Source: Pictodentalium vernedei (Eukaryota > Mollusca > Scaphopoda > Dentaliida > Dentaliidae). Taken from it: a DNA stretch of 64,000 bases. A model generated the notes under the pieces. It worked only from the letters and a program-made list of their open reading frames with translations, was not told where the DNA came from and searched no databases. How positions within the stretch are numbered: the stretch's first letter is position 1; the number at the start of each line of letters is the position of its first letter. Below are positions 20,940 through 31,627 of the stretch, piece by piece. Position numbers and translations under genes: made by a program. The stretch spans positions 363,023,704 through 363,087,703 of the forward strand of contig CM062297.1 of the NCBI GenBank assembly GCA_031216915.1, given 5' to 3'.

Positions 20940-22378
20940 AAAATCCACAAAATGTGCTCTTTGGCTTTACACAGAAAAAAGGGGAAATGATTTCTCATCT
21001 ACATATTGGTGCAGAAAGCTTGCTTGTAGAGATACCTTTTCAAACCAGCTTTGAATGACTCAGTTTCCTGTGGTAGTCTCAGGTGACTCGGTAAAAGGTT
21101 CCAGATGTTAGGGGCGGCGATCAAAAAAGCCCGCTCACCTGCGGATGCTAAGTTTGAAACAGGTTGGACCAAGGTGTGCGAGTCCGAAGAACGGAGGTCT
21201 CTGTCAGGTGTGTAGTATGTGACCAGATCTGAGCGATATGATGGTGCCAGGTCATTTATACATTTATATGTCAGAAGGATTATTTTATATTGAATTCTTT
21301 GTTGGACAGGAAGCCAGTGCGGGTCTTCTAGGATAGGTGTTATGTGACACGACTTCCTATTTCGAGTTACACACCTAGCAGCACAATTTTGGATATGTTG
21401 AAGCTTATCCAGTGACGCCTTTTTGCATCAGTATAGCAGTGAGTTGCAATAATCAAGACGACTAGTGACAAAGGCGTGGACTAATTGTTCAGCTGTGTGT
21501 TTGTCTATCAACATTCGCACCCTGCTGATATTTCTAAGATGGTAGAATGCAGCACGACAGACCTGCTGGACGTGTTTGTCAGCTGCCAACGACTTATCGA
21601 GGAAATATCCCAGGTTACGAACGTTAGCCGATGGTATAATGCTATTTCCTTCTATTGATAACGGATGTTTTGAAATTTTGCCTAATTGGTGAGGTAAGCC
21701 AATGTAAATAACCTCCGTTTTGTCGGCATTTAACTTTAAAAAGTTATTAGTCATCCAGTCTTTGATGTCCGTCACACATTCCTCTAGTCGACGACATGCA
21801 AACGCTTCATTATCCGGTTTAAAATGGATATATAGCTGGGCGTCATCGGCATAGAAGTGAAATTGTAGGCCATGGCTGCGGATGATATCACCCAGGGAAA
21901 GAACATCAATCACATACAATAGAGGGCCCAGAACGGACCCTTGGGGTACATCATACTGAAGATTGAACTCGGTGGAGGTTGACTCGTTAATGAGTATACT
22001 TTGGGTTCGGCCTGTTAGGTAGGAAGAGAACCACTGTAGAGCTATACCCGAAATTCCTATTCTGTGTTTTAACATATCTATGAGCATATTGTGGTCGATG
22101 GTGTCGAAGGCAGCACTCAGGTCGAGTAATACTGAGCAGGAGACAAGATGTTTATCCATCGACATTAGAATGTCGTTCTGCACTCTGAGTAAGGCAGTCT
22201 CTGTGCTGCACTTTGGTTTATAGGCTGACTGGAAACCCTCTGTAAGTTCACACTGGGAAAGATGAGAATTCAATTGAAGAACAACCGCACGTTCCACAAC
22301 CTTAGATAAAAACGAAAGGCTGGAGACAGGGCGGTAATTTTTCAATATTTCCGGGTTGTTTAAGTAATTGGGTAACAA
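20940..22378 (-). pseudogene. LINE-A reverse transcriptase and C-terminal region
   Basis: Seen: 316 codons open from 22,378 to 21,428 with the RT series in order: NYRPVSSLSFLSKVVE (RT1), FQSAYKPKCSTETALL, LLDLSAAFDTIDH (first catalytic Asp), VPQGSVLGPLL and HFYADDAQLYI (catalytic YADD, about 21,845-21,860), then FLKLNADKTEV and NLGYFLD. A TGA at 21,428 precedes a further 150 codons in the same frame region (KASLDKLQHIQNCAAR ... HWLPVQQRIQYKI ... LPSHLRLPQETESFK), ending near 20,980. This is the target-primed RT of a CR1/L2-like LINE. The stop may be the only lethal lesion in this part. Confidence 0.9.
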
Positions 22379-22426
22379 ATGCCTGCTTCATATCGGTGGG
22401 GAAGACACCCGATGAAAGAGATGAGT

Positions 22427-23431
22427 TTACAATTCTAATATCCATGGTGCAATATCTGATAGGCAAGATTTCAACAGCCAGGTTGGGATTACATCTAATT
22501 TGCAGTGTTTAGTGGGAGCATTCGTTATTAAATTCTTGAGACTTACAAGTGTTATAGGCTGGAAGGAATCCAGATACACATGGTCTGTCGAAGCCCTAAA
22601 CACAATGGGTTGTGGGTTGGGGCTGACATTCAGTCCAGCTCGAATGCATTCGATTTTGTCAGCGAAAAATGTACAGAATCTCTCCGCCAGATCAGTAGCA
22701 GAGGAGTGATCTGGGAGAACGGTTTCCTTTTTTCGGTGCAGTAGCTTGTCGAGTACTGTTGAAAGAATATTTGGTTTGTTTAAATTGTTTTTAACAATTT
22801 GAGAAAAGTAGGTCTTCTTGGCCAAATGTATTAGTTCGTTGACACGGTTCCGTTGTCTAACGTACATCTCCCTGTGAACGGAGAGCTTGGATTGTCGCCA
22901 TTGCAATTCGAATTTTCGTCGCATAGATTTCGCCTGTCGTATCTCGTCTGAAAACCAAGGCGTATTTGGGCGAATTGTAAAAGTTTGATTCTGAATGGGC
23001 GCGAACTTGTCGATGATGTTCAACATGTTTGAAGTGAAGACGCTCAACATTCCATCCGGTGGTTTCTGGGTATCAATTGACATAAAAGATGAATTAATCT
23101 CTTCTGAGAGTTGTTCACAGTTAATATTCCGATATTTCCTGTATGAAACTTTCTTTCGCAGTGGCATTGGGCGGAGCAATTTAAGTTGCAACTGAACAAG
23201 AAAATTATCAGAGATGGCTAAGTCAATAACGTTGATATTGTGAACCAGTTGGGTTTCGGACTCCCTCGTTATGACAAGGTCGAATGTGTGGCCGTCTTTA
23301 TGAGTCGGACACACCGCATGCTGCACAAGATTCATTGGGGTAAATGTATCTCTGAATTTACAGGCGGCCATGTCATTTTCATTGTCGGCATGAAAATTGA
23401 AGTCGCCAGCCAGGATAAATTTCGCAGGCAT
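22427..23431 (-). pseudogene. LINE-A endonuclease C-terminal part and EN-RT linker, copy 1
   Basis: Seen: AKFILAGDFNFHAD (APE motif G-D-F-N), then HKDGHTFDLVITR and INVIDLAISDNFLV, where the classical S-D-H is S-D-N. A basic linker follows (PNTPWFSDEIRQAKSMRRKF, ELIHLAKKTYFS). The usual catalytic His at S-D-H is therefore missing in both copies. The ORF ends at 22,427 by frameshift, and the RT starts about 50 bp further. The segment left of 22,654 is outside the tandem duplication; the rest has a copy 2,881 bp away. Confidence 0.85.
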
Positions 23432-24279
23432 CGCAACAATATCTCCGAGAAATTCTCTAAATTCCTCAATAAACAGATTAACAGAAAATTTATTTTTTGT
23501 GTTAGGTGGTGGTCTATATAAAACAAAAACACGTAGTGACAGTGATATGTGTGTCAGAGAGGCTGCTATAATTTCAAATGATTTGAATGTTTGTGCAGGT
23601 AGGCGCTTGATTTTAAGTGAGCTCTCGAATAAAATTCCAACCCTTCCACCTCTTTGAGTTGGACGTGGCTTGTGGATGAAACTTTTACCTCGTTGCTACA
23701 ATTCACCAACGGCGTGGTGTTTCTCGGCGGATAGCCAAGTCTCAGTTATTAAAGCAAGAGATATGGTATTATCGTCCATAATGTCAAGAACAGTATCAGT
23801 TTTATTCATTATAGATGTAGTGTTGATCAGACAGAAGTTAAAGTCAAAGTTGGATATCTTGGGTTCTTTAATTAATTCAACAAGCAATACTACACACTTG
23901 GACTTTTGTGTTTTGTATCGTGGGCGTCCATCCTTCCTATTTCTTCGTCGACGTACTATTCCAAGAGACTTTATTCTGGCAATAACAGCGTTGCTGGGAA
24001 GATATTGTGGATGAACACAAGCACCTCCATATATGATACATGGTGGGTTAAACGCACGTAATGTTTCTGGAGCGTATCGGAGCTGGTTTGTGCTGATCAC
24101 ACACGATCTATTCATAAAGAGTTCATTGCCATTTGTAGTGTGACTTATGAGTAACACATCCATTCTCGTTACGGAAATACTGTCGCGAGTGATATTCACG
24201 ATTGATGACACAGTAGATATCAATGTAAATGTTGGAATTCCATGAAAAATGTAATAATTTATTTGAGCTATACAAGATT
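23432..24279 (-). pseudogene. LINE-A 5' coding region and endonuclease N-terminal part, copy 1
   Basis: Seen: from about 24,240 leftwards, NQLRYAPETLRAF, then an Arg-rich stretch, then FDFNFCLINTTSIMNKTD and ISLALITETWLS (APE motif L-x-x-T-E-T-W-L). After a stop at 23,696 comes a continuation in other frames (TQRGGRVGILFESS, the R-G-G-G-V-x-x-x-F motif). It is fused in frame with the end of LINE-B (RENFSISNFKKFLNKG) because LINE-B's 3' end abuts it. Broken by at least two frameshifts (near 23,690 and 23,500). Confidence 0.8.
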
Positions 24280-25534
24280 TATTGTCACTGAAACGCCCAC
24301 TTATTGTCACTGAAAAAATTTGGTGGCGCCGGTTGCCTTTATTTAAAAATTTTTTGAAGTTACTAATTGAAAAATTCTCTCGGACAGACGAAGGTAAGCT
24401 ATTCCATTGTTTGGTAACGTTGGGAATGAACGAGCACTGGTACAAATTTTTTCGACAAAACGGAACTCGATGGTTCTGGCAGGATCGAATATTGTGTCAT
24501 ATTTTAGTCATCAAGATGGCCGTCGGGACTTTATTAGCAATGTATTGGGGAGTAATTCGGTGGTACATTTTGAAAAATTGAACTAATTTATGTTGACGGC
24601 GCCTTTCCCGGAGAGGATCCCAACAGGTCTCAGAATAGAGCAGAGCCTTGCTCGCACTAATGGTTGCACCTGTTATGATCCTTGTCGCGGCTATCTGTAT
24701 TTTCTCCAGATCCTCTGCCTTAGCCAATAAGCAGTTGTCCCATACAGTATCCGCATATTCTAGGAGAGGCCTGATAAATGTAAAGTAGATTTTTTTAAGA
24801 ACCATGCGATCAAGAGTGATTTTATGTTTACGCAATAAATCTAAGCGTGCCCATGCTCTACTACAAATGTGATGAATGTGGTCATTCCATGTACCAGTAT
24901 TATTTAAGATTACCCCTATGTGTTTATCATTACTAATCTCGGGAATCTGCGTAACATCGAAAACCAATGGCGGTTGTACCGTAGGATTAAGTTTTAGTGA
25001 TAGCAGCATACTTTCAGTTTTCTGGGGATTGAATTCGACTAACCATGTTTTAGCCCAATATTCTATTGAGGCTAAATCGTTGTTCATCAAGATCGAAGGT
25101 TGGTCTGGGTTTTCGAATATAAGATATAACGATGTATCATCCGCAAAGAGACTTGTCGAGCTAAGTACATTTTCGGTAATATCATTGATATATATAAAAG
25201 AAATAATAAAGGGTCAAGTATGGAGTCTTGTGGAACACCTGAGTTAATGGGTTTACAGGCGGATGATTCAGAGCCTATGGCGACTCGCTGGGACCTGTCC
25301 GAGAGATAAGATTTTAAAAACGGCAGAAGGTCACCCGAAATTCCGATTCGCTCAAGCTTGTGAATGAGACCAGCGTGCCAAACCTTGTCGAAAGCTTTAT
25401 TGATATCACAGAATACCACCCTAACTTCTTTTCCTTCGTCTAGAGCTCGACAAAATTCATCATATAAATCAGTAAGCTGGAGGACAGTCGAGTCGCCAGG
25501 AGTGAAGCCTGACTGGAACTTACTTAAGATATTG
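24280..25534 (-). pseudogene. LINE-B reverse transcriptase 3' half, duplicated copy 1
   Basis: Seen: VVFCDINKAFDKVWHAGL (RT catalytic Asp region), SGVPQDSILDPLLF (normally S-I-L-G-P), a frameshift, FADDTSLYL (catalytic FADD, near 25,130) and then 197 codons (25,090-24,497) with WLVEFNPQKTES, IGVILNNTGTWNDH and YADTVWDNC. It ends about 24,280 with two copies of TTATTGTCACTG, probably the LINE-B 3' terminal repeat. Truncated at the duplication junction 25,534. Confidence 0.85.
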
Positions 25535-26312
25535 TTTTGTCAGCGAAAAATGTACAGAATCTCTCCGCCAGATCAGTAGCAGAGGAGTGATCTGGGAGAA
25601 CGGTTTCCTTTTTTCGGTGCAGTAGCTTGTCGAGTACTGTTGAAAGAATATTTGGTTTGTTTAAATTGTTTTTAACAATTTGAGAAATGTAGGTCTTCTT
25701 GGCCAAATGTATTAGTTCGTTGACACGGTTCCGTTGTCTAACGTACATCTCCCTGTGAACGGAGAGCTTGGATTGTCGCCATTGCAATTCGAATTTTCGT
25801 CGCATAGATTTCGCCTGTCGTATCTCGTCTGAAAACCAAGGCGTATTTGGGCGAATTGTAAAAGTTTGATTCTGAATGGGCGCGAACTTGTCGATGATGT
25901 TCAACATGTTTGAAGTGAAGACGCTCAACATTCCATCCGGTGGTTTCTGGGTATCAATTGACATAAAAGATGAATTAATCTCTTCTGAGAGTTGTTCACA
26001 GTTAATATTCCGATATTTCCTGTATGAAACTTTCTTTCGCAGTGGCATTGGGCGGAGCAATTTAAGTTGCAACTGAACAAGAAAATTATCAGAGATGGCT
26101 AAGTCAATAACGTTGATATTGTGAACCAGTTGGGTTTCGGACTCCCTCGTTATGACAAGGTCGAATGTGTGGCCGTCTTTATGAGTCGGACACACCGCAT
26201 GCTGCACAAGATTCATTGGGGTAAATGTATCTCTGAATTTACAGGCGGCCATGTCATTTTCATTGTCGGCATGAAAATTGAAGTCGCCAGCCAGGATAAA
26301 TTTCGCAGGCAT
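25524..26312 (-). pseudogene. LINE-A endonuclease part, duplicated copy 2, cut at the junction
   Basis: Seen: identical to residues 1-259 of the ORF at 22,427-23,431 except Tyr-Ile for Tyr-Phe (A/T change at 25,688). It then reads three junction-derived residues and a stop at 25,524. It lacks everything downstream of the FFADK segment. Confidence 0.9.
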
Positions 26313-28415
26313 CGCAACAATATCTCCGAGAAATTCTCTAAATTCCTCAATAAACAGATTAACAGAAAATTTATTTTTTGTGTTAGGTGGTGGTCTATAT
26401 AAAACAAAAACACGTAGTGACAGTGATATGTGTGTCAGAGAGGCTGCTATAATTTCAAATGATTTGAATGTTTGTGCAGGTAGGCGCTTGATTTTAAGTG
26501 AGCTCTCGAATAAAATTCCAACCCTTCCACCTCTTTGAGTTGGACGTGGCTTGTGGATGAAACTTTTACCTCGTTGCTACAATTCACCAACGGCGTGGTG
26601 TTTCTCGGCGGATAGCCAAGTCTCAGTTATTAAAGCAAGAGATATGGTATTATCGTCCATAATGTCAAGAACAGTATCAGTTTTATTCATTATAGATGTA
26701 GTGTTGATCAGACAGAAGTTAAAGTCAAAGTTGGATATCTTGGGTTCTTTAATTAATTCAACAAGCAATACTACACACTTGGACTTTTGTGTTTTGTATC
26801 GTGGGCGTCCATCCTTCCTATTTCTTCGTCGACGTACTATTCCAAGAGACTTTATTCTGGCAATAACAGCGTTGCTGGGAAGATATTGTGGATGAACACA
26901 AGCACCTCCATATATGATACATGGTGGGTTAAACGCACGTAATGTTTCTGGAGCGTATCGGAGCTGGTTTGTGCTGATCACACACGATCTATTCATAAAG
27001 AGTTCATTGCCATTTGTAGTGTGACTTATGAGTAACACATCCATTCTCGTTACGGAAATACTGTCGCGAGTGATATTCACGATTGATGACACAGTAGATA
27101 TCAATGTAAATGTTGGAATTCCATGAAAAATGTAATAATTTATTTGAGCTATACAAGATTTATTGTCACTGAAACGCCCACTTATTGTCACTGAAAAAAT
27201 TTGGTGGCGCCGGTTGCCTTTATTTAAAAATTTTTTGAAGTTACTAATTGAAAAATTCTCTCGGACAGACGAAGGTAAGCTATTCCATTGTTTGGTAACG
27301 TTGGGAATGAACGAGCACTGGTACAAATTTTTTCGACAAAACGGAACTCGATGGTTCTGGCAGGATCGAATATTGTGTCATATTTTAGTCATCAAGATGG
27401 CCGTCGGGACTTTATTAGCAATGTATTGGGGAGTAATTCGGTGGTACATTTTGAAAAATTGAACTAATTTATGTTGACGGCGCCTTTCCCGGAGAGGATC
27501 CCAACAGGTCTCAGAATAGAGCAGAGCCTTGCTCGCACTAATGGTTGCACCTGTTATGATCCTTGTCGCGGCTATCTGTATTTTCTCCAGATCCTCTGCC
27601 TTAGCCAATAAGCAGTTGTCCCATACAGTATCCGCATATTCTAGGAGAGGCCTGATAAATGTAAAGTAGATTTTTTTAAGAACCATGCGATCAAGAGTGA
27701 TTTTATGTTTACGCAATAAATCTAAGCGTGCCCATGCTCTACTACAAATGTGATGAATGTGGTCATTCCATGTACCAGTATTATTTAAGATTACCCCTAT
27801 GTGTTTATCATTACTAATCTCGGGAATCTGCGTAACATCGAAAACCAATGGCGGTTGTACCGTAGGATTAAGTTTTAGTGATAGCAGCATACTTTCAGTT
27901 TTCTGGGGATTGAATTCGACTAACCATGTTTTAGCCCAATATTCTATTGAGGCTAAATCGTTGTTCATCAAGATCGAAGGTTGGTCTGGGTTTTCGAATA
28001 TAAGATATAACGATGTATCATCCGCAAAGAGACTTGTCGAGCTAAGTACATTTTCGGTAATATCATTGATATATATAAAAGAAATAATAAAGGGTCAAGT
28101 ATGGAGTCTTGTGGAACACCTGAGTTAATGGGTTTACAGGCGGATGATTCAGAGCCTATGGCGACTCGCTGGGACCTGTCCGAGAGATAAGATTTTAAAA
28201 ACGGCAGAAGGTCACCCGAAATTCCGATTCGCTCAAGCTTGTGAATGAGACCAGCGTGCCAAACCTTGTCGAAAGCTTTATTGATATCACAGAATACCAC
28301 CCTAACTTCTTTTCCTTCGTCTAGAGCTCGACAAAATTCATCATATAAATCAGTAAGCTGGAGGACAGTCGAGTCGCCAGGAGTGAAGCCTGACTGGAAC
28401 TTACTTAAGATATTG
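25535..28415. repeat. 2,881-bp tandem duplication, copy 2
   Basis: Seen: essentially identical to 22,654-25,534. At 25,535 LINE-A endonuclease-linker sequence is fused directly to LINE-B RT sequence, a junction that exists only because of the duplication. At 28,415 the sequence leaves the duplicated unit and continues as normal LINE-B. Confidence 0.95.
26313..27159 (-). pseudogene. LINE-A 5' coding region, duplicated copy 2
   Basis: Seen: the same Arg-rich segment, LITETWLS motif and frameshifts as in copy 1 (23,432-24,279), 2,881 bp away. The shared frameshifts show the lesions predate the duplication. Confidence 0.85.
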
Positions 28416-28546
28416 TTTTCTTCAAGGAACTGCCACAGTCGTCTAAATACACTTTTCTCAAATATCTTGCCAACACAACTAATCAGGGAACGTGGGCGAT
28501 AGTTCGTTACCAAATTTTGATGACAGGGGTAACATTGGCCCTCCAC
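27378..28546 (-). pseudogene. LINE-B reverse transcriptase
   Basis: Seen: NYRPRSLISCVGKIFEKSVF (RT1), NNILSKFQSGFTPGDST, FCDINKAFDKVWHAGL, SGVPQDSILDPLLFLLY, then after a frameshift near 28,080 FADDTSLYL and the C-terminal segment (28,000-27,378) with LKLNPTVQPP and TFIRPLLEYADTVW. Both glycines of the usual G-V-P-Q-G-S-I-L-G-P are Asp here, in both duplicated copies. The part left of 28,415 is duplicated at 24,497-25,534. Confidence 0.85.
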
Positions 28547-28682
28547 ACGAAATGAAAATAGGAGTTGTTAAGAAGAATATTAAACAAGATTAAGAGTGGT
28601 TCGCAAAGAGACAATTTACATTCTTTTAGCAGTCGAGGGCTTACGAGATCCGGGCCACATTTCTTGAAAGGTTTAATAGATT

Positions 28683-29243
28683 TCATTGCTTCATATAGTT
28701 CGCTGCATTGGAGGGTAATGGTGTCAATAGTTTGTGAAGTGTTGGGCCTGGGATGGAAGTGTTAGAATCATCAATCGTCGATATCGAACAGAAATATTCG
28801 TTAAACACTTCCGCTTTCTCTGTGTTAAATGCGTAGATATTGTTTAAATAGGTAATAGATGGGATTCCTGGTGTTTTATTACTTATGAATGATTTCAGAG
28901 TTTTCCACCTCTGCGGCGGCGATGTTTCGTGACTACCTAGTGAGGATTGGACTTTTGAGAGGTATGAATTCTTGGCCTTGCTAATGGCTGCTAAAACTTC
29001 ATTTCTTTTGTATTTATATTTTATCCGTACTTGTGGAGACCCATTGTGCTTAGCTATACGATATAACCGTTTTCTTTGTTTAATCAGTAGTTGTATTTGG
29101 TTATGTATTCGTTTGGGTTGGGTTGGACTAAAGGTAACGAGTTTGGTGGGAATATGTTTGGATGCAGTATCAAGTATCTTACTTGTGATATTGGAAACTA
29201 TTGTCAAGACATACGTCGTTGAAAATAATGTTCCATCGTTCAT
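28683..29243 (-). pseudogene. LINE-B endonuclease-RT linker region
   Basis: Seen: 186 codons, highly basic, with NQIQLLIKQRKRLYR, KYKRNEVLAAISKAKNSY and QRWKTLKSFISNKT, then the N-E-Y-F-C-S-I motif (a 'F-N-x-x-F' segment common just before RT). This connects endonuclease and RT in CR1/Jockey LINEs. It is separated from both neighbours by frameshifts. Confidence 0.75.
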
Positions 29244-29400
29244 TGCTGAATGCCGTGTTTAAGGTTTCGTAATTTCCCTGAGAACAGCCATATACGTCTC
29301 TTAAAATTAGAAGATGATTGTTTCGTAAATTCAGTCTCGATGGAAATTGGGCAATGGTAACGAATCATCTCTGTTAATAATGGCTCTAGAACTGCATACG

Positions 29401-30165
29401 TTAGTACGCTGACTGAGGTGCTAACGACGAGGAGATCGATGAGTGAAGCAGAGACTCGTTGAAGTAAGTGGGCTCACTCACAAGCTGTCGGGAGTTTAAA
29501 TACTTAATTATATCTGAAAATCGACTGTTCGGAGAAGCTAACTGGTTATCATTAACATCACCTGTAATAATTAAGTCATCAACTGACGAATCTTTAGCTT
29601 TTTCAATGGATGCAGCTATATTATCCCATATTTCTGGAGCACTGTTAGGTGGGCGATAGAATACATCTAATAATAACGGTCTACGGCATATTGTGGATAC
29701 TTCAGTCCATAGGTATTCAGTGTTCGGGATTTCGATGTCAGGTCTATGTCGAAAGCAAATATTGTCTTTAAAATAAATAGCCACCCCACCTCCTCTTGTC
29801 GAACGGTTGAATCGCAAAGGTTCCCGAAAACCATGCATCAGGATATCAGATGATGGATCAGTACTTTGTAGCCAAGTCTCAGTGAAAGCTAGGATGTTAT
29901 GTTCTGACGATTCACATTCAAAAGTATCGAGTTTGGGCTTTAAGCTCTGAATATTCTGATGCAAAATTGTCAGGGTGTTTGGATTATTTTCTGAGTTGAC
30001 GAGACATGTACTTGGGTTTGTCTCAATATCTCCCGACAATAACAGTAACACAACCAAGATAAGGAGACACAGACAGGGGGAATTAGCATACAGTACGGCC
30101 ACCGTGGGCTGGACACGTTCCACTGGCGGGCAATATTTCCACGAGCGCAATAATATTAGATTCAA
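29401..30165 (-). pseudogene. LINE-B leader with 2A-like motif and APE endonuclease
   Basis: Seen: 254 codons. Residues 1-45 are hydrophobic in their second half (LLILVVLLLL), followed by SGDIETNPST, which resembles the 2A ribosome-skipping core D-x-E-x-N-P-G-P but has Ser-Thr for Gly-Pro. Then comes APE endonuclease: LTILHQNIQSLKPKLD (N-x-x-S), NILAFTETWLQ (T-E-T-W), RGGGVAIYFKD and DDLIITGDVND (G-D-x-N). The S-D-H end lies beyond a stop at 29,401. Endonuclease nicks the target for target-primed reverse transcription. As the two key 2A residues are changed, skipping is unlikely in this copy. Confidence 0.8.
30007..30036 (-). other. Degenerate 2A-like ribosome-skipping motif
   Basis: Seen: minus-strand codons for SGDIETNPST directly after a Leu-rich stretch. 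Known: 2A-like sequences (D-V/I-E-x-N-P-G-P) occur near the N-terminus of some APE-type LINEs, sometimes doubling as signal sequences. Here the terminal Gly-Pro is replaced, so this is a relic or variant. Confidence 0.6.
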
Positions 30166-30312
30166 AACACTAATTATAGGAATATTCCTAACAAATTTAA
30201 TTAATGAAGCACCGACTACAGCCTGTTGATGATTTTATTACCTGGCAAACGCATGCGTGGACATCACTGTCCACGCGCGGATTATGACCAGTCCACGGCA
30301 GCTGCACTGTAC
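30090..30312. repeat. LINE-B 5' end, homologous to 35,225-35,507
   Basis: Seen: AATATTTCCACGAGCGCAAT, ATTAATGAAGC, CATGCGTGGACATCACT and AGTCCACG...GCACTG recur in order at 35,268-35,500. It spans the first codons and untranslated leader of LINE-B. Confidence 0.7.
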
Positions 30313-30534
30313 CATATGTCAAATCGATGCAGCCAGAAGTTCACAAAGAATGAACTGTTTACTGTTTTGACCAATCATCAACAGTTTTAAAACTAGGGTG
30401 TCCATGTGGTGCTCCCGGGGTAACAGATAGCAGTATTCTTTGTCCAATGTTTCGGCCTGATGGGGAAATTTCTTCAATATGAATTTTACTCAATGTAGAG
30501 GTGCGTGAGTCTCAAACATATCTTTGTGTACTGC

Positions 30535-30536
30535 AT

Positions 30537-30583
<47 letters not shown>

Positions 30584-30584
30584 T
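30535..30584. repeat. (TTTA)n run, tail of a minus-strand SINE
   Basis: Seen: about 12 TTTA units directly next to the SINE 3' end (TGGTGTTTAAGGTCAC) at 30,585. Confidence 0.9.
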
Positions 30585-30850
30585 TGGTGTTTAAGGTCAC
30601 ATATTTCTCATCATGACCACGACAGTTTTACGGGTGGAGAAAATCGGAGTACCCGGAGAGAACCACCGAGCAACTGCGAGCAACTGTCAGCTCCCCAACG
30701 TACTAAATCCACACAAGCGGGGTTAGCATTGGTTGAAGACAGGTGCACCATCGACGTGCAGTGCGCCTTAGTACAGAATGCTACCGTGCCCCAACGTGGG
30801 CAATGTGGGTGTACTGTATTTCTACAATCAGCTGAGACACATGGCTATCA
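30585..30850 (-). repeat. SINE copy 1, head missing
   Basis: Seen: read on the plus strand, GGTGTTTAAGGTCACAT, TTTTACGGGTGGAG, GAGTACCCGGAGAGAACCAC and a degraded body to about 30,850. The orientation is minus, so the 5' head, which would lie beyond 30,850, is lost or too diverged. Transcribed by Pol III if intact. Confidence 0.75.
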
Positions 30851-31154
30851 CTGATGTATATTAGTGGGATGGTGTCTTTGTATGACCGCCCACCCCTAAG
30901 TTCGAAATGCTTTCAATGTCCCTGAACACTAAGCTCGTTCAAATGAGGAGTCTTAAGTTGAGTTTTGAAGCAGAAATGAAAATCAGTATATAGTTATTCA
31001 CGAATGTTTTGTTGAAGTGTCGTCAGTTATTTGTATTAGATTTGATTAGTGACTTTTGGTACCATGCAAGTGGTAATTGACATTCGGTACAAGCGCGAGG
31101 GGTAGATCTTTTATTGGGGGTGGGGTGATGTGGGGCGGGGTGGGGCGGGCGGTC

Positions 31155-31400
31155 CAAGTGTTTTTATATCGTAGGTATATCACGAACATCGAAGTCTTAA
31201 GTTGGGGAAAGATATCCAGATGGTGGATATCGCATTGGTGGGGCCAGGAGAGTTATATTTTCAGAAATGTCCGCAGGAAATGCCCAGAGTTTGGCCTCTT
31301 CCGGAAAAAGTTTTTAAAAATATCCCAAATGGCTCTATTTTACGGCTCGAGAAAACATCGAGCGTGGTATGTTATCTGTAATTTCTTTAGCTGAGGCCTC
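31155..31400. repeat. Dispersed repeat, partner of 17,625-17,890
   Basis: Seen: shares an ordered series of short blocks with the earlier copy, including TATCACGAA, GGAAAGAT, GGCTCGAGAAAACATC and ATCTGTAATT. Non-coding; preceded by a G-rich stretch (31,110-31,150). Confidence 0.6.
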
Positions 31401-31627
31401 ATACAGACCGTAGAATTCAGGATTGTTTTGGAGGGAATGGGGCGCAGGGCTCCCCAGTCCTACCCCACCCCCTGTCACACTACTGATCCAGTAGGCCTAC
31501 AGAGCATTCTGGTGGTGTAAAATTCAACCTGCCCAAATGTCAATTCGTACAGAAAACCTACAATTATCAGGGACCTCTTTTTTAGATGTATTAAATATTA
31601 ACTTTTGATATACAGTCTAATTAATTA

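Larger units (their letters stand above)
20908..24279 (-). mobile_element. LINE-A, non-LTR retrotransposon (CR1/L2-like)
   Basis: Seen on the minus strand: an upstream Arg-rich segment (RRRRNRKDGRPR) and APE-type endonuclease pieces (24,240-22,950), reverse transcriptase (22,380-21,428) and a C-terminal region (21,427-20,980). The end is an ATT-rich microsatellite (20,910-20,935), typical of the 3' tails of CR1/L2-type LINEs. Only a few stops and frameshifts interrupt it, so it is fairly young. The left half is part of the 2,881-bp tandem duplication. Confidence 0.85.
22654..25534. repeat. 2,881-bp tandem duplication, copy 1
   Basis: Seen: every base pattern from 22,654 to 25,534 recurs 2,881 bp later (25,535-28,415). 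I found one difference, A at 22,807 against T at 25,688. Both outer breakpoints sit at TTTT, a 4-bp microhomology. The unit holds the LINE-A 5' half and the LINE-B 3' half. Confidence 0.95.
27160..30310 (-). mobile_element. LINE-B, non-LTR retrotransposon, the only copy with its 5' region
   Basis: Seen on the minus strand, 5' to 3': a leader with a 2A-like motif, APE endonuclease (30,165-29,401), linker (29,243-28,683), RT (28,546-27,968), RT C-terminal region (27,971-27,378) and a 3' end with repeated TTATTGTCACTG near 27,160. The order is that of a CR1/Jockey-group LINE. Frameshifts separate all segments, so it is inactive as read. Confidence 0.85.

Noticed and set aside
24282..24581. Plus-strand ORF of 99 codons present in both duplicated copies
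   Set aside because: It is antisense to LINE-B's C-terminal region. Its two identical copies reflect the 2,881-bp duplication, not a conserved gene.
30501..30854. Plus-strand ORF of 117 codons starting in the TTTA run
   Set aside because: It is a translation through a SINE (FIYLFIYLF repeats, then the antisense of the body). Similar ORFs at 31,822-32,214, 34,843-35,043, 40,436-40,636 and 41,134-41,361 are rejected for the same reason.
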